DNA of 64,000 bases. Origin: Clavaria fumosa (lineage: Eukaryota > Basidiomycota > Agaricomycetes > Agaricales > Clavariaceae). Positions 19,504-31,062 of this stretch are shown here, piece after piece. Position 1 is the stretch's first letter. The number at the start of each line of letters is the position of its first letter. The stretch covers positions 2,976,001 to 3,040,000 of the forward strand of contig OX637803.1 of assembly GCA_951802425.1 (NCBI GenBank), in the 5' to 3' direction. The notes beneath the pieces were generated by a model. It was not told the DNA's origin, made no database searches, and saw nothing but the letters and a program-made list of their open reading frames with translations. The position numbers were made by a program, and so were the translations under genes.

Positions 19504-21961
19504 TCAAAGGCTTAACGGCGGCACGCCCGACATGGCACCGCCCACAAAAAAGCTCGTCCGCTGTACGGCGCCTAAGCTACGTGTCTTCATATTCGGATGG
19601 TGCTGGTGCACATGTAGCTGTTGCTGATGTTGCGACGGCGATGCATGGTTTGTGTGCTTCTGACGGTGTTGACGATGCGGAGGAACTACCGCACCCAAGT
19701 TCTTCCTCCTGAGCTTCTTCTCTCGCCGGCTCTCTCGCCTCGTTTTGGGTGACTCTTTCGTCGTCGGCATCGACTCACTAACACCTCCCTCCTCCGCCAC
19801 CACGACCACAGATGCACTCCCCGATTCCACGCTCGTCGGCGTTCGGTCACCGTCATGAGGCAGCAGCACAGGCGACTCCAAAAAGCGTCGCATCGCGCTC
19901 CGCTCATCATTTTTGGATAACATAGGCCTGGAGGATGGGATCGTCGATGTCACCACTTCGCTCTCCTCCGCACTCCGCCACCCGGTCGTCGACGCGCCGG
20001 CAAGCATCACATGCTCAAGCGGATATACATCCCGTCTTGATGTACCAGGCCACACAGCAACAACGCCAGTGGTGGAAGTAGCAGTCGAACAAGAAGCAGA
20101 GGCAGTGGCCGATGATGACGATGGCCCAGCAGCAGCGGCCGCGGCCGCAGCAATGTCACGCATCTGTCGGAACGCTCCTACCGGGATCACGTCCCACCGG
20201 TTCAAACCCTCCAACAAACGTTTCGTCATATCCCTCGTTGCCGCTACGCTGTTCTTGTTCTTTTTGGTCTCGTTACCAGGGTCCTTGCTGTTGTCGCCAC
20301 ATGTAGCAGTCTCGCTGAGTATTGCAATCTCCATTTCAGACGAAGGGTCTGAATCCTGGAAAAAAGAGGCCTCTAATACGTCGTCCAGTCCCATAGCGGA
20401 TGCCATTGCAGGTTCCACCTCTTCAAAATCAATAGGAGACATACACATCGAAATGTCGTCCCGCCCCGTAGTTTCGCGAGATGATGACTGACTCGACCCA
20501 CGTAAAGGCAGCGAAGAGGGCGGTCGTGAAAATGGGCGGCCACGGCTGCTCCACTTACGAAGGAAAAGGCAATGGATAAATGGTAAATCGAAAGAGAAGG
20601 AAGTGACGTACGCCGCTGAAGCTGCTCATGCGCGACCGCATCCTCCGCTTACATCGAGGGTACGGCGACGGTATCTCATTCGATGACCCATCAATAATCG
20701 CGCTGCGTTGACTGCCATGCTCACTCTCCCCCACGCGCTTAAACTCGCCCATCAACGGCACCCCGGTCTTGCTCTTCGCGGGACTCCGACCACCATAGTC
20801 AGCTTCCTCTTCCTCCGCTTCCACTGCGTTCTTGTCAGCGACTTTACCAACGCTGCTATTGCCCTCGCCACCACAGGAACAGATATCTCCACCCAGGAGC
20901 GCTCGCCCGTTTACCGGCGCCGAGTCCGCGCGACGGCGAGGGCGCTGTTGACGGTGATAACGATCGAGTCGGCGATGGTACGGACAATCCCGATGATGGT
21001 GGCGGCGCAGCCACGCCGGACGTGCATCGTTCTTCAAATTCGCATCAGGACCCAGGCCCATCGTCGAAAGCGGGTTGATCGCAGAGACGCTCGCAGGTAG
21101 CTTGACAAGACGCATCGCGCGCGGAGTGGGCAATCCATCCGGGCCGACAAGTTCCTCTTCCGTCGTCTCGCCCGCATCGTAGTCGCCGCCCGCCCCCTCA
21201 TCCTCATCGTCGCCCTCTTCGTCGTCATTATGCTCACAGTCCGCATCACATTCGGAGGGCGGGTGCATAACATGGTCTGCGTCGCTCTCCTGACTCATTA
21301 CCACAGATGCACTCGATGACGACTCAAACAACGCACGGCCAGCGTCCGCTTCAAATCCCATGTCCATGTCCAAGAACCCCCGGGTGGCTCTGAGCCCGCT
21401 CGTGAACATGAGCTGCCCGTCCCATCCTTGGGTGACTTCAAAATCAGTGTGGGCGTTGGCGCGCGCGGTAGGGGTACCTTCAGTACCCGAGGTCGCATGC
21501 CCATCTACCACCGTTGCTTTCCCGACATCAGTATCGGCGTCCTCATCCTCCTCGCTCGAGGACAAGTTTGCAAAGAAGAGGTCGGCGTCAAAACTCGACT
21601 CGTCGTCGGACCAACCATCTGTAGCGGCAGTGGGAGCCGTCGCCGTCGCCGAGTATGGCACACCAGGAACAGACCGACCGTCGGTATCCTCCACGCCATC
21701 GTCCCCGTCGTCATCTTCCTCTTCTCCCTCCTCATCTTCAGTCGCATAACCATCGTCCATCTCGACGCTTTTCTCTCGAGAGTGGATGATCCATTGAGTG
21801 TGTAGTGGGTGAAGGTGTTGTCGGTGGATGGGGTCATCGTCGCCCAGAGGCTCTCGCCGGACTCGCGTTTTGTCGCGGAGATGGACAGCGAACGTCGACC
21901 GGGGGAGGCAGGTGCACTCAAAGTCGCATGTGGGACAAATGACCATGTCTTCGCCGTCCAT
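19504..21961 (-). CDS. Acidic, low-complexity protein of unknown function, two exons
   Basis: Exon 1 (21961-20612) ends at GGC|GTACGT and exon 2 begins after GAGTCAG at 20487. The join is in frame and gives about 777 residues. The N-terminus has a CPTCDFECTC cluster, then long Asp/Glu-rich tracts (about 75-290) mixed with Ser/Thr. A conserved-looking segment, AMRLVKLPASVSAINPLSTM, lies near 300, with a His/Arg-rich patch after it. In exon 2 come LLEGLNRWDVIPVGAFRQMR, a poly-Ala run coded by GCN repeats, and a basic segment (RRESRREKKLRRK) that could be a nuclear signal. I do not recognise the family. Composition suggests a nuclear regulatory or scaffold protein, which is inference. It is divergent from the RING gene, with about 256 bp between the two ATGs. 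Confidence 0.7.
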
Positions 21962-22217
21962 GGTTGGTGCCGGGCTTCAGTGAAAAGTGAGTCGGGCCAA
22001 CAGCGAGTGCCAAAAATGAACTAAATCGATCTATCAGCGTATGTCAGCGCTTCGCGCCTTGGTTTTTACCTGAAATCTGCTCGACTGTTACCTTTTACCT
22101 TGCTTTAAGCAATGGTTTCCAATGCTGATATTATGTCAGCAATCCGCGTTGTTTGTTGATGTTTATCATTGAGTCCAGATCAGTCCCCCCTTGACAAACT
22201 CACTCAACCCATCATCG

Positions 22218-23526
22218 ATGTTCCAGCAACCCAAACCCAGCTCTGCGCGCTCCGACTCGTCTTTGACGCGCAGCAGTGAATCTCCTGCCATCTCAGATGA
22301 CTCGGCCTCCGCCCCGTCGACCAGCAGACAATTGCGTCCTCGCGCGTACGCCAGCTTTAACTTGGGCAGAGCGAACTCAGATGCCGGAGGTGACGCCGCG
22401 GACTCCATGAGCGTAGATGGCGATGTTACAAGCAGACGACGCGTTAGGCCGGTTAAGAGAAGGAGGTCGGGCAGCGGTGACTTGGCAGGTAAGGGCAAGG
22501 GTAAGGGCAAGGGCAAGGGCAAAGGGAGAGGCAAGGGCACGGGAAAGGGCACGGAGAAGCGAGCCCGGGTCGATGAGGACTCTGGCAGCGGTGATGCGGG
22601 CTCAGACGCGGACCATGCAAGATTCAGCACCCAACCTGCCACCCCAGATGTCTCTGGCCGTCGCACATCCCCTGCGACGCCGCCCGAGACGCCGACTCCC
22701 ATGTCAATCACCCCATCACAGTCGACCGCAACTTTGTTTGCGACGCCCCGTCCGGCGCGTACTGGCGGCCTCGCGCGTATGCTCCGCAGCGCAGATGCTC
22801 TTCATCCGGTCAGCGGGTCAATGGCAGCCCCCCCGCCTCTGCCTCAGCGGTCGCTCTCGCCCACGCAACGGAGACGTCGCCTGTCTGTGCAGGACTCGTC
22901 TGCCTCAGACTCAGAGCGCGAAATCGGCGTCATGAGCCAGTCAACGTTCCCTCCCACCCCACCTCCCCTCACGCAACCTTCCCAGCGAGCGCCGTCGCGA
23001 AAGGCCGGTTCCCGTCCGACGTCTCCACATTCGACCCGGTCGAACTCGCAACCTGCGCCGTCGGGACACTCGCCCCAGGCTTCGAATACATCACTTCCAC
23101 GCTCAAAGGCTCCACCCGCCACTGCCACTGCCCCATCCTCACAGGGCTCAGGTTCTGCCCCACAGTCTACCGGACGCACATCAGACAAAGCGTCAACTCG
23201 TCAAACTCCACTGCAACCCCTCTCGAGTTACTGCTGTCCTATATGCTTCTGCCCACCAGTAAATGCCACACTCACTCCGTGCGGCCACATTGCATGTGGT
23301 GCTTGTCTTTTCAAAGCTGTCAAAGCTGGTGTCGCTAGGGGCACTTTAACGGCGCCTGAAGGAGAAGAAGGGGATCCAAAGTAAGCTAGCTGTGTTTCCT
23401 TTACTATAACGCACGTACTAAAAGATAATTGTCAGATGTCCAGTCTGTCGAGCCACGATACCGGGCTGGGACGGCAGAGGAGGTGGCGTGATTGGGCTCA
23501 AAGCGAGGGCCGTGTTCAGTTTGTGA
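22218..23526 (+). CDS. RING-finger protein, probable E3 ubiquitin ligase
   Basis: Exon 1 runs from ATG 22218 (MFQQPKP) to 23380 and exon 2 is 23436-23526, giving 417 residues. The first 320 residues are Ser/Pro/Thr-rich and apparently disordered. They carry a basic Gly-Lys repeat near 90-115 and a KRRRSG-type nuclear signal. The C-terminal RING reads CCPICFCPPVNATLTPCGHI then ACGACLF, with the last Cys pair (CPVC) supplied by exon 2. This is the C3HC4 order, as in SLX8/RNF4-like ligases. Such proteins transfer ubiquitin with an E2. The RING at the extreme C-terminus and a basic disordered N-terminus would suit a nuclear ligase, but the substrate is unknown. Confidence 0.85.
22488..22560 (+). 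repeat. Imperfect (GGGCAA)n coding repeat, Gly-Lys tract
   Basis: About eleven tandem variants of AAGGGC/AAGGGT encode alternating Gly and Lys in the disordered N-terminal part of the RING protein. It is likely to be length-variable between strains. Confidence 0.8.
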
Positions 23527-23705
23527 GAGTGCTTCGTGCCTACGCAACAGCGAGGCAAAATCTCTAATCTTCTGGATCTCACTGTGCCCCATCTCGTTGA
23601 TGTTTCCATTGTACGGCATTTGGAACTCCACACATTGCGCAACTACGATTACCCCCACAAAATGAAAAATCTTGATACAGTTCTACAGCTTCCAATCTTT
23701 CATAC

Positions 23706-24799
23706 CTAAATTGCCAAGAAATCATCATCCTCCTCTAAGAGCATATCTAACAACTTGAAGAAGCTGGCAGCGGGAAATCCAACCACGTTGTGATAATCGC
23801 CTTCGATTCTGCTCGTGAGCAGGGCGCCGTTCCCCTGCAAAATGAAAAATCAGACTGACAGTCATAGACAGAAGAAAACGGAGATAAAGCTAACCCCTAC
23901 GTTGAACCCCCCCGCGCAGTCAAGCCCCTCGCCGCTATCGACGTACGCCTTGAGGAGGTGTGGCGGATTCTCAGAAAAGTGGACGAGAGAGCGCTCGTCT
24001 ATTCTCCTTGTGGATACGACAAAAAGGTTCGCGTGAGGCCGATGATGGACTGGCAGCACGAATTCGAGAACGTACTTCGTCTCATATCCAGGTGCGGTCA
24101 AGATTGGATACACTGAGAGGGCAAACCCATCATCAACGCGAGTCATTTATGAAAGCAATGAAAAAGAGAAGGAGAAGCTCCGAAATGAGGCCGTACCGAT
24201 ACAGACACCGGTGACTACCTCACACACGCCACCGTTGAGGTCAAGCAGCATGCGCATGTTGTCCTCGGCGTCCAAGGGCTTCTCGAGGAGTTCCGGGCGG
24301 TGTTCGGACGCGGAGAGCCCGGACACGTGCGTGAGGACTACGGTATCCGCGGCGATGACCAGGTCTGGGCCATCGTGAGGCTGTTCTCGCTGAGAAAGCA
24401 AGGGACAAAGTGCAGACGCAAGTTCGTGAATTAGGAAAAGAGAGGAGTAATATCAGACGTACGACAAGTCGCTCGTACACTTCCACTGCCTTGTGACTGG
24501 CAGTGGCGACTGGATACTCGTGCAAATCCTCATAGTCATGGAGTGTAAGATTCTCTGGAAACTCGGACGGCACAATTTCCGGTGCAAGACCCTTTGAGTG
24601 TTTTTTTATCGCGAGGCGAAACCCAGGATTAGCCGATGAAGCCCATCGCGCGATTTGGTGCAGTGCTCACGAAGGTGTTGAGGATGGCACGCCGCCGCGG
24701 GCTCTTGGACGCGAGAACGACGCGCTTGTCTCTCAGACGTTCGACAGCCGGTACGCGCAGCGCGTGAGACAGGATGACGGACCGCTTTCCGTCCGACAT
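23706..24799 (-). CDS. Maf/HAM1-like nucleotide pyrophosphatase, five exons
   Basis: The spliced product starts MSDGKRSV at 24799. It contains VVLASKSPRRRAILNT (the Maf substrate loop S-x-S-P-R-R), then GLAPEIVPSEFPENL, TASHKAVEVYERLV, PDLVIAADTVVLT (catalytic acidic D-T-V), ELLEKPLDAEDNMRML (E-K-P motif), EVVTGVCI, and DERSLVHF...GGFNGNGALLTSRIEG before a stop at 23706. All junctions are GT..AG and in phase. Maf proteins hydrolyse noncanonical or modified nucleoside triphosphates (dTTP/UTP or m7GTP/pseudo-UTP classes) and are about 200-230 residues, matching here. The segment between AADTVVLT and the E-K-P motif is slightly longer than in bacterial Maf. It is probably cytosolic. Confidence 0.9.
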
Positions 24800-25234
24800 G
24801 GCGCTATGTAAAACTACTTTTCTGATTGTTGGTCTCGACAACGGGCTAAAGCTGAGATCAAGTTGGGTGCGGTTGCGCCACAACGGCCAAAGGATTAGTT
24901 AGAGAAAGGGGCACTGTTCCCGACTGCCGACTGCCGAACCGTGGCACTGCAAAAAAATTCTACAGCGACGCTACCAATCGCCCGCGTTGTTAATTGTACG
25001 GCGGGTACAGGCTCCAGAACGGTGGAAATGATGGCCAGGAAGCGTTCCCGAGCAATCTAAAGATTTTCACGCCGCTTTCTTTACACGATGCGGCACCGTA
25101 ACAAAGCGTCCGAGTTCTGTGTGTAGTACAAATATACATTCATCACGACCTGGGGCTGGACAGAAGGAAAGCCATAGCAGAGAGAAGGGGGAACGATGTA
25201 TCGCTAGAAGAAATTCGAACAGTCCCTGCAGGAC
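24800..25234. other. Intergenic between two minus-strand genes
   Basis: No gene is visible. The interval should contain the promoter of the Maf gene and the 3' UTR of the next gene. No sharp core promoter motif was seen. Confidence 0.5.
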
Positions 25235-25921
25235 CTAACCAGATGGGATCACGATAGTGACAACGGGTTGCCAAATGCCGGTGTCCGGTTCATAAAACAT
25301 GCCTTTCAGACGCAAAGCGTTGATGTCGTAATTGAACCCGCGCCGCTGGAAGACGAGACGTCACGCATGAGAACGAATATTAAACATTCTGATCAAGGGC
25401 TAAAACCGACCTGAATAGCACGTTGGTGCTCGCGTGCCACAGCAGTGGCGATCTGCTGGCGCGTCTGATTCTTCACATTGATATCTGCGAAGCAGCTTTC
25501 AAGTTGACTAAACTACAACCCTCATAGAACAGAGAAGAAAAGAGAAAGACATGAGAAAGAAGTCACAAACGGGGTAATACTTCCATCCAATCGTGGAGAG
25601 GCTCACCCGTATTCGCACTCGGATAATTTCAAGGCCGGACGCCTCGAACGGCCTATCATTCGGGTCGAGCATACCACGGAAAAGCAGCAGCTCGCTCATC
25701 GCGGTGCCAGGGAGGCTCCCAGATTCAGCGTTAAACACGAGCTTCCATACACCATTCGGGATCGGATAATTAGGGTCGAGCAGACTTCGGTGTCGGTGGT
25801 TATAGTGCCACACGTCTGTGCGAGGGATCGTACTACTCCCGCCGCCGCCGGCACCACCGGTGCGGGGCACTGAAGAGGGGTCAGATATTGCACCTCTGCT
25901 TTGTGTACCACGAGACGTCAT
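25235..25921 (-). CDS. Conserved-looking small protein of unknown function
   Basis: Three exons join in frame. The first runs from MTSRGTQS (25921) through PNGVWKLVFNAESGSLPGTA, ELLLFRGMLDPNDRPFEASG and LEIIRVRIR. The second is FSQLESCFADINVKNQTRQQ then IATAVAREHQRAIQ. The last is RRGFNYDINALRLKGMFYEP then DTGIWQPVVTIVIPSG and a TAG at 25235. Introns follow GTGAGC and GTCGGT donors. The product is about 170 residues with a Gly/Ser/Pro-rich N-terminus and a compact, well-structured-looking C-terminal half. I do not recognise the family. The in-phase introns and non-repetitive sequence support a real gene. An ACT-ATG read-through from 25930 suggests that it might be the 3' part of a longer gene including 25930-26258. 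Confidence 0.6.
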
Positions 25922-25929
25922 AGTTGTCT

Positions 25930-26258
25930 AGAGTAGGAGGTGAATAATGGCTCGCAATCTCTCGTATGGATGCAGGGCTGACTGTACAAGGGCGACGGCC
26001 GTTTGGGTTGGAGGTGGAACCTTCGTGCGAAGCTCCGCCAACGAAAGTAGTACGGTCGCGATCGACCTCGTCGAACAGAACTCTGATGGGTGGAAGGACC
26101 GTTCCCTGTCGACACCAGATAGGGTCAGCGCAAAGGCGTATTGTGAACAAGGGGAAACAGCAAAAGCTCACGGAGCTCGAGGGGCGTGGCATTGCCATCG
26201 GAGCAGTACGACTCGCATCGTGGTACGAGCGAGAGTGGTCATTCGGAGTTTGAGACAT
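25930..26258 (-). CDS. Possible upstream exons or small gene, unknown
   Basis: From ATG 26258 the frame encodes MSQTPNDHSRSYHD, then MAMPRPSSS up to a GTGAGC donor. After an acceptor ending GTCGACAG it continues in phase as GTVLPPIRVLFDEVDRDRTT with FVGGASHEGS after it. The in-phase join argues for real coding. A CTCTAG acceptor just before 25930 would allow fusion with the downstream gene, but I could not find a convincing donor. Treat the boundary as unresolved; no family is recognised. Confidence 0.4.
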
Positions 26259-28299
26259 TCTGTAGCGTTGGTGTGTGTCTCCGGAGATGTCTGGCGATAG
26301 AGCCATCGCCTTTAAAAACCGTGGCGGAAACAAAGGCAACTCGGCAAGGTGGAAACGCTCAGACGCCGGTCGTGGCTTCGGATTGTAACTGCCAGGATGT
26401 GTCGGCATTGTTGCATTGGGAAAGAGCTGTGGTGTTCAAAACAAAACAGAGCTTCGTCCGTCTGCATATCTCACAGCCACAACCGAAGGTATAAAAGCCC
26501 GATAGGCTGATAGTTGGTGACCCGAATGTGCGTGAGACGTCCCCTTCGCAGCCGCAGCGATGATGATCCGGAAACTGTTCCTCACAGAAGGCCTCTTCTT
26601 GTGACCGGCGAAGTTCGAGGGGAAACATGCTTGTCCTCGGCTACACGCATGAGAGTTGATGTTGCATGAAGGCGAGAACAGGTGTGCGACTATGAGCTTA
26701 ATGTGTTCGAGGAGAATTGTCCGACTCGTACGCACAATCACCCTTCAAGTAGTACCATGGAATGAATGATCCACAAGCGATTTGTCGTCCCGATTTGGAG
26801 TCCGGCGGAAGCTAATGGCAAACAAAGTCAAAGAGGCGGTTTAAAGTCAGCTGATCCGTCGTCTCGTGGATCTCCCCCCGGGTTCTGGTTGTTGCCACAT
26901 TCCCGGGAGGGGGATTCACCACAACCGGCAACCGTTCAGGTATGTTGAAGCCTCGGACATTGATTTGTTGGTTTCTTATTTTTCTGGTCTTGCATGTTGA
27001 ATGAATTAGGCTCTCCGCAGGCACAATCATGTCAACGCCATGGTGTGCACCTATCGCAGTGTTATTCTAATCGCCTAATAGCGCGACTTTCGGACCGGTT
27101 CGACTCCTGGATTTCGGCAAAGGTGATCGTCTAAAACCATTCGATTGAATGCGGTCGCCAAGACCAGGGACCACGAGCTGCTTGGTATCGCCTTCGTGTT
27201 GGCTATAGATATCGCAGCACCCGGACACGTGGAAGGTCATGGTCGTCTTGGATGCGGTAAGAACGACTAGCGAGCTGGCGGCGCCTCATTCGCCTCGATA
27301 TGACGTCGTTCATCGGGGAGACAACACTCCATATTCATGATGAGCGCGGCTCCGGTTACTTGGCAACCCTGCACACTGTTCGCTGAGAAGGTGCAAGTGA
27401 CACCCGTGCGTCTCTGGATATGTGTTGGCCCTCCTTTTCCCCCAGCATCCGCTCGAACGGATCGTCGGATGTAAGATGGACGCTACGGTCGCGATTTTGC
27501 ATGTCGTTTCGATGCAGCAAGTGTCCCACGTTGCAGTGGTCTATCTATTCCTGTCCTCTTCTGACTTTCGTCTGTGTTTGCGGGAAAAGCATCCTGTGTT
27601 GCAGCTGAATAGGTAACATGCGCTGGGTACAATGTCACCCTATCTTCGAATTATTCTTGTGGTTCTTCGAAGCCTAACCAACAAAGGCAGTGATTCATTC
27701 TAGAGCATGCAGGTTAGCGGTCGTCAAGGAGAGACCTTTCCTTAGTTCAGCAAAACCAAAAGGGTTACTTACAATGTAGAACCACAGCAGCCCCCCCTGG
27801 GGTGACTATACCCAAGTCCAGAAGACTCGGCCATTCTAGAAAAATCATTTACCATCGCCCTATAGCGCAGTATTGTGCAGCGCTACCACAGCGAGTACAG
27901 CACGAACGCCGTCGTGCTGGAGAATTGAAGGAATCGCAATTCCCACATGTTGGGCCGTCACATTGTCACAGTATGTGACTATGTCACGTTCCCTCGATTC
28001 AGCAGTCACAAATGCCACTTTCACCAGCCAAAAGTACCACGTTTACATCTGAACACCAATGTACGTTGCTCGGGCTGCAGCAGATACTTCGTGAGTACTT
28101 TTTCGCGCCATTGCAGTAGCCAAGAGCGATCTCTTGCCAAAGCACGTGATGTTGTCAAGTCACGTGCATAACGCCTCGAGCTGATCACCGTTAGCGACAA
28201 CTCCAAAAACACTAGTGTTGGGTCTGCCAGCAGCCCCCAACACCACGCTCATCGCTGACGACGACAGCGACGAGCACGCTTTTGTCGTCGTCCTTAATT
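26259..28299. other. 2-kb gene-poor interval with an orphan TATA box
   Basis: Several short open frames exist but none carries a recognisable domain. A TATAAAAG at 26490-26497 on the plus strand is followed by a small frame from ATG 26766 and an intron-like stretch (GTATGT at about 26940 to TTAG near 27009) that would keep a roughly 80-codon frame open. I cannot support this as a gene. The remainder (27020-28290) shows nothing specific. Confidence 0.4.
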
Positions 28300-30617
28300 A
28301 TGGCCATCCCTGTGCCGTCTACCCCTCCCTCTCACAAACCCAACCCTCACCCGTACGCTATCAAGACCACCTCTACCGCCCTCCTGTCTCGTTCCAATTC
28401 CTCCTCTCACACTTCGCACCCCACCAGTCATTACTACGTTCCTCCTTCGCCAACTCCTGCAAGTCCTGCCAAACTCAAGCATGAGACACCAGGACACCGG
28501 TACAGCCGGTCGTTGAATAATGAATGGCCAACCCCGCTCCCAACACCCCCCAGGTCCGCAAGCTCGGACGAATCAGCGCACTCACATGCCCACGCGCTCG
28601 CCTCCTTTGATTTCCCCGTAACTCGTCTCAAGCGTTCGGATAGCATTCCCGTGCGCACCAGGACGTCGCCATCTGCTGCGCCGACCATTGAAGATCTGCC
28701 TTCCAATCCCAGACAATGGACCTCTGCTCATCTCTCTGCATACCTTGCCAACGCTCTTCGTGTGCGCTCCGGTTCTGGGTCTCTTACGCTGCCGGCCGAT
28801 ATCGCCGTGTTCTTGAGGCAGAACAGGATGACGGGGGAGACCTTCCTCAAGATCACGGAGGACGATCTCGAGGAGTTCGTTTCCCTTCAATTTTCTTCGA
28901 TCAACTAACCCATAAGACCATTTTTCTCTCCGCTAGATTGGGCATCAACCCCTTATGGCGCTTGGCCTTCCTTACAGCCTCGCGCAACCTTCGCCGGAAC
29001 ATTCTGCGCGGGCGCATCTGGAGTATCGATACGGACTCTCCTCCCGATTCGTCTTCTCCGTCTCCTTCACCATCTCCTTCCTCGTGCCATTCGCCAGCTC
29101 GTTCCTCGCGCCCGCGCGACTCTCTCACCCGCATGCTTGCTCATACCGGCGGGCGCGTGCGCAACGTGGTTGCATCGTTCGAAAAGAGCAGGGGAACTGG
29201 CCCCTACGAGAACAAAGTCGTGTCGCAGCAGCAGCAACCACAGGATGCTACGCGCAGGCGGAGCGTGAGCGCACAGCTCCCCACTAGCGTACGGACGCAC
29301 AGTCGGGGCCCAAGCGAGAGCCTGAGCGAAGGACACGCACCACTCGCCCTTGATCGCGATGAAGACGAGGATAGCTACAGTAGCGACGATAATGAGGACG
29401 AAAATTGCTATGCGCACGCGACATGTCGACCGGCGGCTCGCGCAGATGCGCAGGCCGCGCGTTTGCGCAACGGGGAACAAGAGCAGCAGGCCGTGATGTA
29501 CAGCGTCGTAGGCGAGGAACCTACGATAGAAGCGCTGCTAGTCTCCTCCTCACCGACCGATGGGCGTTTGTGGGGCGCACGCGCGTGGGAGCTGGATGCG
29601 GGCCCCAACGTGACCGTGAGGCATCTTTCGGAGCGGGACGACGAGCATGGGAGAGCGCGTCTCATGAACTCTCCTCCTGCATGGGGTGAGGCGGCCCAGC
29701 CATGTTTGGTTGTTGGGGGCTTGGTTGCGAGGTCCTCGAAGCGTGACGGTGGAGAAGTGGACGACGTCTTCGGGCTGGTCCGTGAACAACCGAATGCAAG
29801 GCAGCAGGGTGCTGCTGAGGGTGTTGAGGGTCCGCATGGTCTTGGCGAGCCAACGAGGAAGCGGGGAGGGGAAACGCTCGTTACTGCTTCTCTTTCCACG
29901 GACGCATCCGAGTCTCTGGCTGAGCTCCGCAACCTCGGGGTGACTGGCCATGAGAACGCATCGGTCGTTACCGCACCGGACGCTATTATGGCTTGCCCCA
30001 AAGATACCGCGGAAGAACTCGTCGCGGGTGCACTGGTTTCCTCACCAAGCCTATTCGGTGCTGCTCTGGCAGGAGACTCAGACGTTACGGAAGCGCACGC
30101 CCCCGTCTCAGGTCCCGCGATCTCTGAACGAGGGTCAGGGGAGAATATAAACGGAGACCTGTCCGAGTTTCGAGAAGGTCGTCTCGAGGCGGAACTGCGG
30201 GACTCCCGTGTACGTCTGGACGCGCTCGAGAAGCGGCTTGCGGCGCTAGGGAGGTTGTTGGCGATGACGATGGTGTCGCCAGATGCGAGAGAAGCTGGGG
30301 AAAGCCGTTGTGAGAGCCAGCGCGAGATCATGCCGGGAACAGTCCGATTGGGTCCCGACGATGATGGAGACGTGGGGGTGGGGTCGCCTTTTGTTGGCGT
30401 CAATTATGCCACTCGTGTTCTCTCTCTCTCCGTTGGGAAAGTTGTCGCTGCTTATGACCGCACGACCCAAGAGGAGAATTCTAGACGTGTTCCTTCCCCA
30501 GTGTACCCCGAGCGGCACTATGGATTTTCGACCTACGTCTTGCTTGTTGGCATTGGTATCTCTTCTGTTGTGCTGACAACTATCCTCCAGAAGGTCGCGA
30601 AACGGTTCAAGATCTGA
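28300..30617 (+). CDS. SAM-domain protein with C-terminal membrane anchor
   Basis: The start is the ATG at 28300 (MAIPVPSTPP). The first ~135 residues are Ser/Pro-rich. A sterile-alpha-motif-like domain follows, QWTSAHLSAYLANALRVRSG...TGETFLKITEDDLEE, and resumes after the intron as LGINPLWRLAFLTASR. A long acidic/Ser-rich region comes next, then a probable coiled coil (LEAELRDSRVRLDALEKRLA) and a single hydrophobic segment, TYVLLVGIGISSVVLTTIL, followed by KVAKRFKI at the C-terminus. This is a tail-anchor layout. The obvious acceptor at 28936 breaks the frame. Only the 38-nt intron 28879-28916 keeps it, so the splice or sequence needs checking. SAM domains mediate protein or RNA binding. The role is unknown. 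Confidence 0.75.
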
Positions 30618-30927
30618 ACTGCTCGTTTCTTGTCATCTTCCCCCTCTTATTCTTGGCAGCGGCCACTTCCATACCCCTCATTTTATCTATGTTAACCGTC
30701 GGTTTCTTGTCTGCTTGATCATTGACGACTAGTCACGACTCACGAATTGACCCACGAACTGACCAACCACTGACACAAACTTCCTATCTGCAACTTGTAA
30801 AATTTGTCGAATACAATGCAATACAATGCCAATCCCATCGTCGTGAAGCCACCGAGTAACTCCACCGACGCTAATGGCGCCTGCGACGCGTCAACGCGTC
30901 AGTCACATGACCCGCCCTCCGATTGGG

Positions 30928-30935
30928 TATAAAAA
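30928..30935 (+). promoter_or_regulatory. TATA box of RCC1 gene
   Basis: TATAAAAA lies 135 bp upstream of ATG 31063 but downstream of the earlier in-frame ATG at 30874. It therefore supports translation from 31063. Confidence 0.6.
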
Positions 30936-31062
30936 CACCAACGCCACACAGCCAGGTCAATCCCGTGTTTCCGCTACCCACATTGCTACTCGACGTCCCA
31001 ACAGCTGCTGCGTATATACTGCTCGTCGTTTGGACCATCTCTTGACAACAGACAAACTGACC

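Noticed and set aside
27098..27112. GGTTCGACTCC, like a tRNA B box
   Set aside because: No matching A box at the right distance and the flanking bases do not form a T-stem or acceptor stem.
29408..30403. 331-codon minus-strand frame opposite the SAM-domain gene
   Set aside because: Low-complexity antisense shadow; the plus strand has the SAM domain, coiled coil and membrane anchor.
30874..31062. Longer N-terminus for RCC1 from ATG 30874
   Set aside because: A TATA box at 30928 lies downstream of that ATG and the added residues are not conserved-looking.
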